Source: an uncultured Prevotella sp.
GTDB taxonomy: Bacteria > Bacteroidota > Bacteroidia > Bacteroidales > Bacteroidaceae
Assembly (NCBI GenBank): GCA_900553285.1
Contig: USCX01000086.1
Location: 1-5,400 of the forward strand
Direction of reading: 5' to 3'
Length of the DNA: 5,400 nt
Shown: positions 1-5,400 of the stretch, in pieces
Numbering within the stretch: the stretch's first letter is position 1
How the letters are laid out: each line of letters begins with the position of its first letter
Notes under the pieces: generated by a model
The model's input: the letters and a program-made list of their open reading frames with translations, nothing else
Databases searched by the model: none
Told to the model about the DNA's origin: nothing
Made by a program: the position numbers and the translations under genes

Positions 1-1432
1 CGCCGGTCCCCACGCCGGCATAACGCTGCGTGCCGGCCCACCCGTCCACAGTGATGATGAAGGGGCGGGCGCCGTGGCCCTCGCGCGTCATGATGCCGGC
101 CACGTCGGCGATGCCGTTGAGGCCGAAGCTGTATCCTGCGCCGACCCACGCCACGTCGGTTTTCAGCACGCGCACGCCGGCGGTGCCGACTTCCTTGACG
201 ATGTCGCGCTGCAAGAGGGGCTCGATGCCTTCTTTGGGATACAGGTCCGATTGTGTCCATAGGCCGATTTCGACGCCCTGCCGGTGGGCATAGTCGCCAA
301 AGTTTTTGAGGTTGGCGATGTTGCCGTCGATGGAGCCGGTCTGGCCGTAGCCCGTGGCATAGCCGTCGTTGGGCAGAATCCAGCCGAGGGGCATGTCGTG
401 CGCCTTGTAGCGGTCGATGACGGCACGGGCCGAGAACTGATAGCTGCCCGGCGTCTCGCCGTTGAGCGACTCGCGGATGCCGCCGTTGTCCTTCTGGCTT
501 TCCACGTAACGCTTGCCGTCTTCGAAGAGGATGCCCTTGCCTTCGGCGCTCTCTTTCCAGTAGTCGCGGTTGTAGGCGTTGAGGTGGCCTTCATAGAAAC
601 CGAATTTGGGCATGAGGACGGGATGGCCCGTGAGTTGGTAATAGTCGTTGAGCAGCTTGACCGGGGTATCGTCCACCATGACGAAGAGGTCGAGGTAGTC
701 CGTGTCGTGGCTGAGCTTCACTTCTCCGGCTTTCTCCGTCCCGAAGTCGTAAGTGCCTTTCTTGAATGTGTGCCACATGATGCCGTAGCCCCCCGTGGAC
801 CAATAGAAAGGGGCGGGCGAGCTGACCCCGCCGTCGACCCAGCTGTTGGTGTTCTCAATGGCGATTTGCTGTCCCCGGTGGGAGAAACGGCCGTTTTGCA
901 CGCCGCCGCCGTAGAAGTACTCGTCGGGCGCGGCTTTGAGCGTCAGGGTCACCTTGTCCTTCTCAAAAAGGGCCGGGGCTGTCTCTTCCATCACGGTACG
1001 TCCGGTCTGGGTGTTGGTGATGCGCATCAGCCCTGACGTCTTGTCGATTTGCACGGCTACGCGCCCTGTCGTGAGGGTGAAGCCGTCGCCTGATTCGCCC
1101 ACATTGAGCCCTTTGATGTCCTTGCGCGGCTGAGCCACGAGAATTTTTGCCTCGGGCTTGGCTTCGGGGTCGCGAACGGGCCCGCCTTTGGGGTCTTGGA
1201 ACAGGCGGACGATGTTGTCGCCGTAGAAATCGAGCAGGAGGCACTGTCCGTTGGCCAGTGTGACTTCGGCAGTCGTCGCTCCTGTTTTCTTAACACCGGT
1301 CACTTGTTGGGCCGTCTGTTCGATGCCCGGAGTGGGGGCAGAGGGTGAGGCGGCCAGTGACGTCATCGGCGGTACGGCCAGTGCCAATACCACCGCACCC
1401 CGGCAGACGGGGTGAGTCAGGTTCTTTTTCAT
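1..1432 (-). CDS. Secreted glycoside hydrolase family 31 (GH31) enzyme, N-terminal part (3' end beyond window)
   Basis: An open frame runs from the ATG at 1432 to the left edge (477 full codons, no stop). Residues 1-27 look like a Sec signal peptide: MKKN, a hydrophobic core (GAVVLALAV), then a small-residue cleavage region SLAAS, so the enzyme is probably periplasmic or surface-exposed. An N-terminal beta-sandwich follows (FYGGG at 173-177), then the GH31 barrel from about FYEGHLNAYNRDYW (279 onward). Barrel motifs seen are LGWILPNDGY (Asp356), GLWTQSDL (Trp392) and VLKTDVAWVGAGYSFG, where Asp426 is the likely nucleophile. The last visible segment, GWAGTQRYAGVGTG, is the conserved run before the acid/base Asp; the leftover base G fits an Asp codon. 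GH31 enzymes cleave or transfer alpha-linked sugars. The KTDVAWVG form resembles, from memory, Bacteroidetes dextran-locus and 6-alpha-glucosyltransferase-like GH31 proteins. The family is clear; the exact substrate is inference. No polysaccharide-locus partner genes are visible on this side. Confidence 0.9.
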   Translation of the reverse strand, partial: MKKNLTHPVCRGAVVLALAVPPMTSLAASPSAPTPGIEQTAQQVTGVKKTGATTAEVTLANGQCLLLDFYGDNIVRLFQDPKGGPVRDPEAKPEAKILVAQPRKDIKGLNVGESGDGFTLTTGRVAVQIDKTSGLMRITNTQTGRTVMEETAPALFEKDKVTLTLKAAPDEYFYGGGVQNGRFSHRGQQIAIENTNSWVDGGVSSPAPFYWSTGGYGIMWHTFKKGTYDFGTEKAGEVKLSHDTDYLDLFVMVDDTPVKLLNDYYQLTGHPVLMPKFGFYEGHLNAYNRDYWKESAEGKGILFEDGKRYVESQKDNGGIRESLNGETPGSYQFSARAVIDRYKAHDMPLGWILPNDGYATGYGQTGSIDGNIANLKNFGDYAHRQGVEIGLWTQSDLYPKEGIEPLLQRDIVKEVGTAGVRVLKTDVAWVGAGYSFGLNGIADVAGIMTREGHGARPFIITVDGWAGTQRYAGVGTG

Positions 1433-1481
1433 GTGATTTGCACAGTGTTTGAATGACATGCGAAATTGCTGTTAAGTTGGA

Positions 1482-1489
1482 CAAAGATA
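1482..1489 (-). promoter_or_regulatory. Bacteroidota -7 promoter element (TATCTTTG) for the GH31 gene
   Basis: The minus strand reads TATCTTTG, an exact match to the Bacteroidota -7 consensus TAnnTTTG. It lies about 50 bp upstream of the GH31 ATG, which implies a leader of roughly 40 nt. A clear TTTG -33 element at the expected 19-21 bp spacing is not visible (the site reads ACTGGT), so strength or regulator dependence is uncertain. Confidence 0.65.
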
Positions 1490-2012
1490 CGATAAAAATG
1501 TCAGACGCACCAGTCGCTGTCTTGTAACGTGTCCTTTTCATGCCGGTGTTGCCGTCGTGGGTGGCGTGCGGGGAGTGGGGCATCGTTCTCGAGGCGGCGT
1601 ACCATGTGCCGTCTGTTATGCCGTGGCTGTCTGCGGTGTGGACGATGAACGGGACGTCGTCCGAAATCTTGCATTCGATGAGGGCAGGCCCTTCCGGCGT
1701 GACGGTCCCTTCCGGGCGACCGGAAGGCCCAACGTGGGCGGGCCGTATGGTCGGACAGGGGCATGGAGAGCCGGCTGTGACGTTCTCAAACGTTTCGGTA
1801 ACTTCGGTCATGAGGGCTCGGGAGGCATGCGGATGCGTGCGGAGGCACTGTATGGGTGAACCGTATTTCGCTGGCAAAATTACAAAGATTGACCAAATTT
1901 GTATCGGGGGGTTAAAATTTTGTTAAACATGCCGTTGGGGACTTTTTATGCGGCGGGAATGTGGCGGATCGCAGCGTCGGTTTTTACGGACGGGGCGGTG
2001 GTTCTTACGGTC
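1490..2012. other. Intergenic stretch without a convincing gene
   Basis: This is the region between the GH31 promoter and the hairpins near 2013. It holds overlapping open frames on both strands: minus, from an ATG at 1811 to 1290, and plus, 1540-1926. None matches a family I recognise. The minus frame runs out of phase through the GH31 promoter and signal-peptide codons. A minus-strand AATCTTTG at about 1880 is one base off the -7 consensus, so a short transcript or a decayed gene is possible. An imperfect inverted repeat (CCTTCCGG ... CCGGAAGG) lies near 1690-1730. Nothing else is supported. Confidence 0.4.
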
Positions 2013-2038
2013 GCCCTGCCCGAAAAGCCGGGCAGGGC
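2013..2038. repeat. Strong 10-bp hairpin (GCCCTGCCCG / CGGGCAGGGC)
   Basis: GCCCTGCCCG at 2013-2022 and CGGGCAGGGC at 2029-2038 are perfect reverse complements separated by six bases. Neither side has an immediate T-tract, so it is not a canonical intrinsic terminator. It lies about 30 bp beyond the 2069-2105 terminator for minus-strand transcription and could be a back-up transcription stop or an RNA-stabilising structure. Confidence 0.55.
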
Positions 2039-2068
2039 TGGGGTGCAGGCCTTTGGCCGGTAGGGACG

Positions 2069-2105
2069 AAAAAATCCCCCGTCCGCACCATGGGAGCGGA
2101 CGGGG
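2069..2105 (-). terminator. Intrinsic terminator for minus-strand transcripts (probable ancestral rpsU terminator)
   Basis: On the minus strand GCGGACGGGG (2105-2096) pairs perfectly with CCCCGTCCGC (2086-2077) across a 9-nt loop. It is followed by one more C, an A and six consecutive T (2074-2069). This is a classic rho-independent terminator. It begins about 32 bp past the stop codon of the duplicated rpsU tail at 2138-2163, the usual place for a gene's own terminator. At present it also ends any transcript running through the fructokinase. Confidence 0.85.
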
Positions 2106-2137
2106 CATATTTGAGCGTGTAGGTGGGATCTATGGGA

Positions 2138-2163
2138 TTAGTCTTCCATGCTGTGAAGTTTCT
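2138..2163. repeat. Direct repeat, distal copy: detached 3' tail of rpsU (putative att site)
   Basis: These 26 bases match 3650-3675, the last codons and stop of rpsU, at 25 of 26 positions. The difference is T at 2159 versus C at 3671. Read on the minus strand this copy still spells KLHSMED-stop, but there is no rpsU body in front of it; TATATA and the structured stretch precede it. Similarity stops sharply on both sides. It looks like the attachment-site half left by integration into the rpsU 3' end. Confidence 0.85.
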
Positions 2164-2626
2164 ATATATTAATCTCCGACAGGTCTAAGCCTACCCGAGG
2201 CGGGCAGACGTAGACTAAATGAAGGTTCTTGTGGCGGCTCAGTGAAAGTGTCTGGGTCTGAGATGTAGCCGACGATGGTTAGATATAGGGAACATCGCTA
2301 CGTCTTACATTTCCTAACTGTGAAAGTATGTTTTGACATACATTGAATGGAAAACGGTTACGTTGAGCACTTATATCACCGTATCAGAGTGGTTATGGTG
2401 TTAGTTTGGCCATGAGCGACACTTGCTTATTTACTTTATGGGGAAATAGAGCTTGAATGGGGAGGATGTTGTAGAACGGGGTAGAGTGGTAGGAGCTTCG
2501 TATGAGAAGATCAGGATGGTCATATAAAGCGGGTATGGGTACGCGAAAATCTGATATTAATACCCGGTAGAACTATTATTCAGGTAGGGCTACATGGAAG
2601 GTGTCCGGTTATGCTTAGGGTTAAAA
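2164..2626. ncRNA. Non-coding, highly structured stretch; possible group II intron 5' remnant
   Basis: No credible gene lies here, but many inverted repeats nest sensibly. AGACGTAG (2206-2213) pairs with CTACGTCT (2298-2305), enclosing hairpins CTCAG/CTGAG (2238-2242/2258-2262) and CGATG/CATCG (2273-2277/2293-2297), so a three-way junction is possible. Further hairpins are GTATGT/ACATAC (2326-2331/2336-2341), ACGGT/ACCGT (2354-2358/2378-2382) and CGGGTA/TACCCG (2530-2535/2561-2566). CCTACC (2190-2195) could pair with GGTAGG near 2583-2588, closing about 400 nt. The pattern, with GTGAAAGT twice, resembles domain I of a bacterial group II intron in plus orientation. No reverse transcriptase, domain V or intact GUGYG 5' end is visible. 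The identity is a guess from texture; the pairings are seen directly. Confidence 0.35.
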
Positions 2627-3526
2627 CTATAGTTTACAGATATCTTTTGGGAGAATTGGAGTGGCACCATGTTGCGTACAGACATAGGCAGCAGTGCGTA
2701 CGGCGATTTGGTGGGCCTCGGTTATCGTGTGTCCTGATAAAAGTGAGGCAACGAATGCGGCCGTGAATGAGTCGCCAGCGCCTACGGTGTCAGCCACAAT
2801 AACGTGAGGCGTGGCGAGGTGACTTTCCTCGATTGGCGTTAAGATGTGGCTGTTCACAGCACCGCAAGTCAGGATAAGTGCCTGTAACTTGTAGTGCTCC
2901 ACCAATCGGCGAGCCGTTGCATTAGGATCGTTTTTGTCAGTGGAGAGTCCAGTGACAGCAGCTACGAGTGGCAACTCCTCATCGTTAAGTTTGAGTATAT
3001 TACATTGTTTTAGTCCATCAGCAATAATTTCCGGTGTCCAGTGGGGTGGGCGCAAGTTGACGTCGAACACACGGAGGCATTTTCTTTCTTTAGGAATTGT
3101 GTCAAGGAAACGCTGGATTGTTTGGCGACTTTGGGGTGAACGCTGGGCCAATGTGCCGAAGCAAACAGCATCAGTGCGGTGGGCCAGCCTATTGAGTGCG
3201 GTAGACCAAGGGATGAAATCCCATGCTGCATTGGGGTGGATGTCGTAGGTCGGGATGCCCGCGGTATCAAGGTTTACACCTACTGTGCCGGTAGGATGCT
3301 CCGGCACAACACTGACAGACCGATCTATTCTCCAGTTGTGGAGCAGATCCAGGGTCTTGTGTCCTAATTCGTCATTGCCCACAGCGCTGACTATCTGGGC
3401 GTCAAGTCCAAATTGTGATGCATGAGCGGCAAAGTTAGTCGGTGCACCTCCCAATCTCGGCCCCTCAGGCAACAAATCCCACAAAACCTCACCCAAAGCG
3501 ACGACGCATACGCTTTTGTTTATCAT
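2627..3526 (-). CDS. Fructokinase, PfkB/ribokinase family
   Basis: A complete 299-residue protein, normal for the family. It should phosphorylate fructose to fructose 6-phosphate with ATP in the cytoplasm (EC 2.7.1.4). Visible motifs are the N-terminal strand VVALGEVLWDLLPEG, the substrate-binding LGGAPTNFA (25-33), SAVGNDELG, FDVNLRP, LKLNDEEL, LILTCG, and the PfkB signature DTVGAGDSFTAAF with catalytic Asp252. HPTGTVGVNLD, CFGTLAQR and the YVCTQHGA tail are typical of Bacteroides-type fructokinases. The ATG at 3526 is preferred because the conserved domain starts eight codons later; an in-frame ATG at 3589 would add 21 unconserved residues. It lies downstream of rpsU on the same strand (123-bp gap), inside the repeat-flanked interval, with no sugar transporter or glycosidase beside it. 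No clear TAnnTTTG promoter is seen, so read-through from rpsU may matter. The substrate could also be another hexose; the family call is firm. Confidence 0.9.
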   Translation of the reverse strand: MINKSVCVVALGEVLWDLLPEGPRLGGAPTNFAAHASQFGLDAQIVSAVGNDELGHKTLDLLHNWRIDRSVSVVPEHPTGTVGVNLDTAGIPTYDIHPNAAWDFIPWSTALNRLAHRTDAVCFGTLAQRSPQSRQTIQRFLDTIPKERKCLRVFDVNLRPPHWTPEIIADGLKQCNILKLNDEELPLVAAVTGLSTDKNDPNATARRLVEHYKLQALILTCGAVNSHILTPIEESHLATPHVIVADTVGAGDSFTAAFVASLLSGHTITEAHQIAVRTAAYVCTQHGATPILPKDICKL

Positions 3527-3573
3527 CGATTCTACTTTATTGTTTTTTACAGCGATCGGCTTGCGATAGAGCC

Positions 3574-3615
3574 AAAAAAAGGAACGCATCGCCCTGCTTG
3601 AGGCGGCACATTCCC
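3574..3615 (-). terminator. Weak candidate terminator between rpsU and the fructokinase
   Basis: On the minus strand, imperfect pairing of GGAA with TTCC and of GCC with GGC (3614-3581) is followed by seven T (3580-3574). The stem is short and broken by internal loops, so attenuation or partial read-through is more likely than full termination. If it works, the fructokinase needs its own promoter. Confidence 0.25.
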
Positions 3616-3649
3616 TTGGGATGTTATGAGAGATAGTTGTTGATCGTGC

Positions 3650-3675
3650 TTAGTCTTCCATGCTGTGAAGCTTCT
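3650..3675. repeat. Direct repeat, proximal copy: 3' end of rpsU (putative att site)
   Basis: This is the copy that completes the functional rpsU frame and ends with its TAA at 3650-3652. Its partner is at 2138-2163. The first 21 bases are identical, then C at 3671 versus T at 2159, then four more matches. The difference falls in the third position of a Lys codon (AAG versus AAA), so both copies encode KLHSMED-stop. Confidence 0.85.
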
Positions 3676-3841
3676 GAACGTAAACGGCGTGCTCTTTGGC
3701 CAAGCGTTTTACGACAGAAGGCTTGTCATATTGCTGACGGCGGCGCAACTCTTTGATAATGCCGGTTCTTTCGTATTTTCTTTTGAACTTTTTCAGGGCG
3801 CGTTCGATGTTTTCACCCTCTTTTACAGGTACTACAATCAT
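3650..3841 (-). CDS. rpsU: 30S ribosomal protein bS21
   Basis: A complete 63-residue basic protein with the bS21 pattern: MIVVPVKEGENIERALKKFKRKYERTG at the N-terminus, then KELRRRQQYDKPS and a Lys/Arg-rich tail ending LHSMED. bS21 sits on the 30S platform near the 3' end of 16S rRNA and helps translation initiation. The ATG at 3841 is the only sensible start and gives the usual length for Bacteroidota. It has its own consensus promoter and is divergent from priA. Its last 26 bp are repeated at 2138-2163, and its expected terminator now lies 1.5 kb away at 2069-2105, suggesting an insertion at its stop codon that preserved the protein. In Bacteroidota, bS21 has been implicated in occluding the anti-Shine-Dalgarno sequence (known for the group, not visible here). 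Confidence 0.96.
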   Translation of the reverse strand: MIVVPVKEGENIERALKKFKRKYERTGIIKELRRRQQYDKPSVVKRLAKEHAVYVQKLHSMED

Positions 3842-3897
3842 GTTTTGTCTTTATTTTTTACTTTGTAATTTGTTTGTTCGATACTATTTGCAGGCCG

Positions 3898-3929
3898 CAA
3901 AGGTAGTGATTGTTTTTAGATTAGGCAAA
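3898..3929 (-). promoter_or_regulatory. rpsU promoter (-33 TTTG, 20-bp spacer, -7 TACCTTTG)
   Basis: On the minus strand TTTG (3929-3926) is followed by a 20-bp spacer and TACCTTTG (3905-3898). This matches the Bacteroidota consensus TTTG-N19-21-TAnnTTTG in both elements and in spacing. The expected transcription start is near 3891, giving a leader of about 50 nt, A-rich just before the start codon. It is the best promoter in the window, as expected for a ribosomal protein gene. Confidence 0.85.
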
Positions 3930-3966
3930 TTATTGGCGTTTTTTTCGTGTTCAGGCGGATGAAAGA

Positions 3967-3990
3967 GGGGCGAAGAGGGGCGGGGCCGGG
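3967..3990 (+). other. Potential G-quadruplex motif upstream of priA
   Basis: Four G-runs (GGGG at 3967-3970, GGGG at 3977-3980, GGGG at 3982-3985, GGG at 3988-3990) are separated by loops of 6, 1 and 2 bases, satisfying the standard G3+N1-7 pattern. It lies just upstream of the priA -7 element and covers the place where a -33 element would sit. Folding in the cell is not shown by sequence alone. Confidence 0.45.
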
Positions 3991-3999
3991 AGATTGTCG

Positions 4000-4007
4000 T
4001 ATCTTTG
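4000..4007 (+). promoter_or_regulatory. Bacteroidota -7 promoter element (TATCTTTG) for priA
   Basis: TATCTTTG matches TAnnTTTG exactly. The predicted transcription start is about 4013-4015, leaving roughly 18 nt before the ATG at 4032 or about 60 nt before the GTG at 4074. No TTTG -33 element is present; that position is occupied by the G-rich run. Confidence 0.6.
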
Positions 4008-4031
4008 TGTGTCTCTCCCTGGTCGGGTTGC

Positions 4032-5400
4032 ATGCCCAGGAGGGGCTTTGGACGCATAAAAAGCAGGTTGACGGTGGAGAAGAAATATGTCGACGTCGTA
4101 GTTCCTTTGGCCTTGCCGGGGTTGTTTACTTACAGCCTGCCGGACGGGTTGTCCGCCCGTGTCGGAGAAGGCAGCCGTGTGGTGGTGCCTTTTGGTGGCC
4201 GGAAGTATTATACCGCCATCGCAGTGCGTCTGCATGACGAAGCCCCTGCCGGCGACGTGAAGGTGAAGGACGTGGCCGAAGTGATTGACGACGGCCCTGT
4301 GGTCTTGCCCGGACAGTTGAAGTTCTGGCTCTGGCTTTCCTTATATTATATGTGTACGCCCGGAGAGGTGATGCGGGCCGCCCTGCCGTCCGGGTTGAAG
4401 TTAGAGAGCGAGAGTGTCGTGCAGTTAAATCCCGACTGGGACTTTTCTGCTTCCCTGTCTGAGCGTGAGCATATTTTGCTGGCCGCCATCGGCGGGGAGG
4501 TGGGGCGGTCGGTCCATCAGCTGGGAAAAGATCTTAAAGTCCGTAACCTTTTGCCTGCCGTGCGGCGGCTGATGGACAAAGGGGCTGTCGTGATGAAGGA
4601 AAGCATGGCCCGCCGTTTCAGGCCGAAGACGGAGACGCATGTCCGCCTAACCGAGGCTTACGCCGACGAGGAGAGACTGGATGCTTTTTTTGCGGAATTG
4701 AAAAGAGCGCCGAAACAGGAGGCTATGCTGGCGGCCTATCTCGACATGGCGGGGGGCGCTGAGGCTTTGCGGCTGAAAAATCCGAAAATGCTGGCCGAGG
4801 TGAGCAAAAGCAGTCTGTTGAGACAGGGCGGCGGATCGGAGGCTGCCCTGGCGGCCTTGTGCGCCAAAGGCGTGCTGGCGACTTACGCCTATGAAGTGGG
4901 ACGCCTGCGCCCGGTGTCCGGGGCGGTCACGGCGCTTCGTCCCCTGAGCGAGGCGCAACGTCAGGCAAAAGAAGGAGTCGAAGTGGCTTTTGCGCGGCAT
5001 GACGTCTGTTTGCTCCACGGCGTGACGTCGAGCGGAAAGACGGAAGTCTATGCCCATCTTATCGCGGAGACCCTCGCACGGGGCAGGCAGGTGCTTTATC
5101 TGGTGCCCGAAATCGCCTTGACCACCCAACTGACAGAACGCCTTTCACGCCTTTTCGGCGGGCGGATGGGGGTGTATCATTCCAAGTTTCCCGACGCCGA
5201 ACGGGTGGAAGTCTGGCGGCGGCAGTTAGGGCCGTCGCCTTATGGCCTGATATTGGGCGTGCGCTCTTCCTTGTTCTTGCCTTTCAGGCGGTTGGGCCTG
5301 GTGATTGTGGACGAGGAGCACGAGACTTCATACAAACAGCAGGACCCCGCTCCGCGCTATCACGCACGCGACGCCGCCATTGTCCTGGCTCGCGACAGCG
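4032..5400 (+). CDS. priA: Primosomal protein N' (replication-restart 3'-5' DNA helicase PriA), N-terminal part
   Basis: The frame stays open to the right edge (456 full codons from 4032); a full PriA would run several hundred residues further. PriA recognises stalled or repaired forks, unwinds DNA with ATP and loads the replicative helicase. The N-terminal 3'-fork-binding domain starts at KKYVDVVVPLALPGLFTYSLP and contains VVVPFGGRKYYTAI. A winged-helix and linker region follows, then the SF2 helicase core: Walker A HGVTSSGKTEVY (Lys336 counted from 4032), YLVPEIALTTQL, VYHSK, GVRSSLFLPF, Walker B DEEHE (Asp427) and SYKQQDPAPRYHARDAA. The zinc-binding cysteines and C-terminal lobe lie beyond the window. 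The start is uncertain: ATG 4032 is the first AUG after the predicted transcript start, but the conserved domain begins at residue 16, so TTG 4068 or GTG 4074 are real alternatives. It is divergent from rpsU. Confidence 0.95.
   Translation, partial: MPRRGFGRIKSRLTVEKKYVDVVVPLALPGLFTYSLPDGLSARVGEGSRVVVPFGGRKYYTAIAVRLHDEAPAGDVKVKDVAEVIDDGPVVLPGQLKFWLWLSLYYMCTPGEVMRAALPSGLKLESESVVQLNPDWDFSASLSEREHILLAAIGGEVGRSVHQLGKDLKVRNLLPAVRRLMDKGAVVMKESMARRFRPKTETHVRLTEAYADEERLDAFFAELKRAPKQEAMLAAYLDMAGGAEALRLKNPKMLAEVSKSSLLRQGGGSEAALAALCAKGVLATYAYEVGRLRPVSGAVTALRPLSEAQRQAKEGVEVAFARHDVCLLHGVTSSGKTEVYAHLIAETLARGRQVLYLVPEIALTTQLTERLSRLFGGRMGVYHSKFPDAERVEVWRRQLGPSPYGLILGVRSSLFLPFRRLGLVIVDEEHETSYKQQDPAPRYHARDAAIVLARDS

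Larger units (their letters stand above)
2138..3675. mobile_element. Putative integrated cassette in the 3' end of rpsU, flanked by 26-bp direct repeats
   Basis: The interval is bounded by two copies of the rpsU 3' end, one completing the living gene and the other 1.5 kb downstream beside an rpsU-type terminator. Inside are one complete fructokinase gene and about 460 bp of non-coding, inverted-repeat-rich DNA. Rough counts on sample lines put the interior at about 35-57% GC, against about 60-70% in the GH31 gene and priA. Site-specific integration by a tyrosine recombinase into the 3' end of a conserved gene is known to leave this pattern. No integrase, transposase or terminal inverted repeats are seen, so this would be an integrase-less att-flanked cassette or a deletion remnant. 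Local tandem duplication of the rpsU tail by another route is the alternative. Confidence 0.5.

Noticed and set aside
163..1296. Several open frames of 60-250 codons on both strands inside the GH31 gene
   Set aside because: They are alternative frames of a high-GC gene. The GH31 frame has a signal peptide and ordered family motifs, and the others give low-complexity Ala/Arg/Pro-rich translations.
1540..1926. A 128-codon plus-strand frame
   Set aside because: No recognisable domain and no promoter; it overlaps an equally long minus frame, and its C-terminal part runs through AT-rich promoter-like DNA.
1923..2172. Short frames on both strands (61 and 74 codons)
   Set aside because: They run straight through the terminator stem and the 2013-2038 hairpin; compositional artefacts.
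2164..2626. CRISPR array or tandem repeats in the gene-free stretch
   Set aside because: No regularly spaced direct repeat is present; only inverted repeats and a short GTGAAAGT that occurs twice.
2138..3675. An insertion sequence or transposon
   Set aside because: No transposase and no terminal inverted repeats just inside the direct repeats. A 26-bp repeat matching a gene's 3' end fits recombinase att sites better than a transposon target duplication.
3665..3962. Plus-strand frames opposite rpsU, hydrophobic in translation
   Set aside because: They are antisense to rpsU and its promoter; the hydrophobicity arises from reading Lys/Arg codons backwards.
4425..5129. Minus-strand frames of 71 and 160 codons opposite priA
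   Set aside because: They are antisense shadows of priA, whose helicase motifs are continuous on the plus strand.

Overview
The window looks like chromosomal DNA of a Bacteroidales bacterium (phylum Bacteroidota) with fairly GC-rich genes. Three sites match the Bacteroidota sigma-factor -7 element TAnnTTTG (upstream of the GH31 gene, rpsU and priA). The proteins also fit: a secreted GH31 glycosidase, a 63-residue bS21, and a PfkB fructokinase of the kind found in Bacteroides. The genus cannot be fixed from this stretch.

Layout from left to right. Positions 1-1432 (minus): the first 477 codons of a secreted GH31 glycoside hydrolase, cut by the window edge, with its promoter at 1482-1489. Positions 1433-2137: a mainly non-coding gap with an unconvincing reading frame, a strong hairpin (2013-2038) and a textbook intrinsic terminator for minus-strand transcripts (2069-2105). 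Positions 2138-2163: a second copy of the last 26 bp of rpsU. Positions 2164-2626: about 460 bp without a credible gene but rich in nested inverted repeats, possibly the remnant of a structured RNA such as the 5' part of a group II intron. Positions 2627-3526 (minus): a complete PfkB-family fructokinase. Positions 3650-3841 (minus): rpsU, with a near-perfect promoter. Positions 4032-5400 (plus): the N-terminal half of the primosomal helicase PriA, transcribed divergently from rpsU.

The main discovery candidate is the 2138-3675 interval. The 3' end of rpsU, including its stop codon, is repeated 1.5 kb downstream (25 of 26 bases identical; the one difference is synonymous). Just beyond the distal copy lies an intrinsic terminator that would be a natural rpsU terminator. 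The simplest reading is that about 1.5 kb, carrying the fructokinase and the structured stretch, integrated site-specifically into the 3' end of rpsU. It left rpsU intact and displaced the old gene tail and terminator. No integrase is visible, so it would be an att-flanked cassette or a decayed island.

rpsU and priA are housekeeping genes (translation initiation and replication restart). The GH31 enzyme and the fructokinase point to carbohydrate use, but nothing in the window shows that these two act in one pathway.
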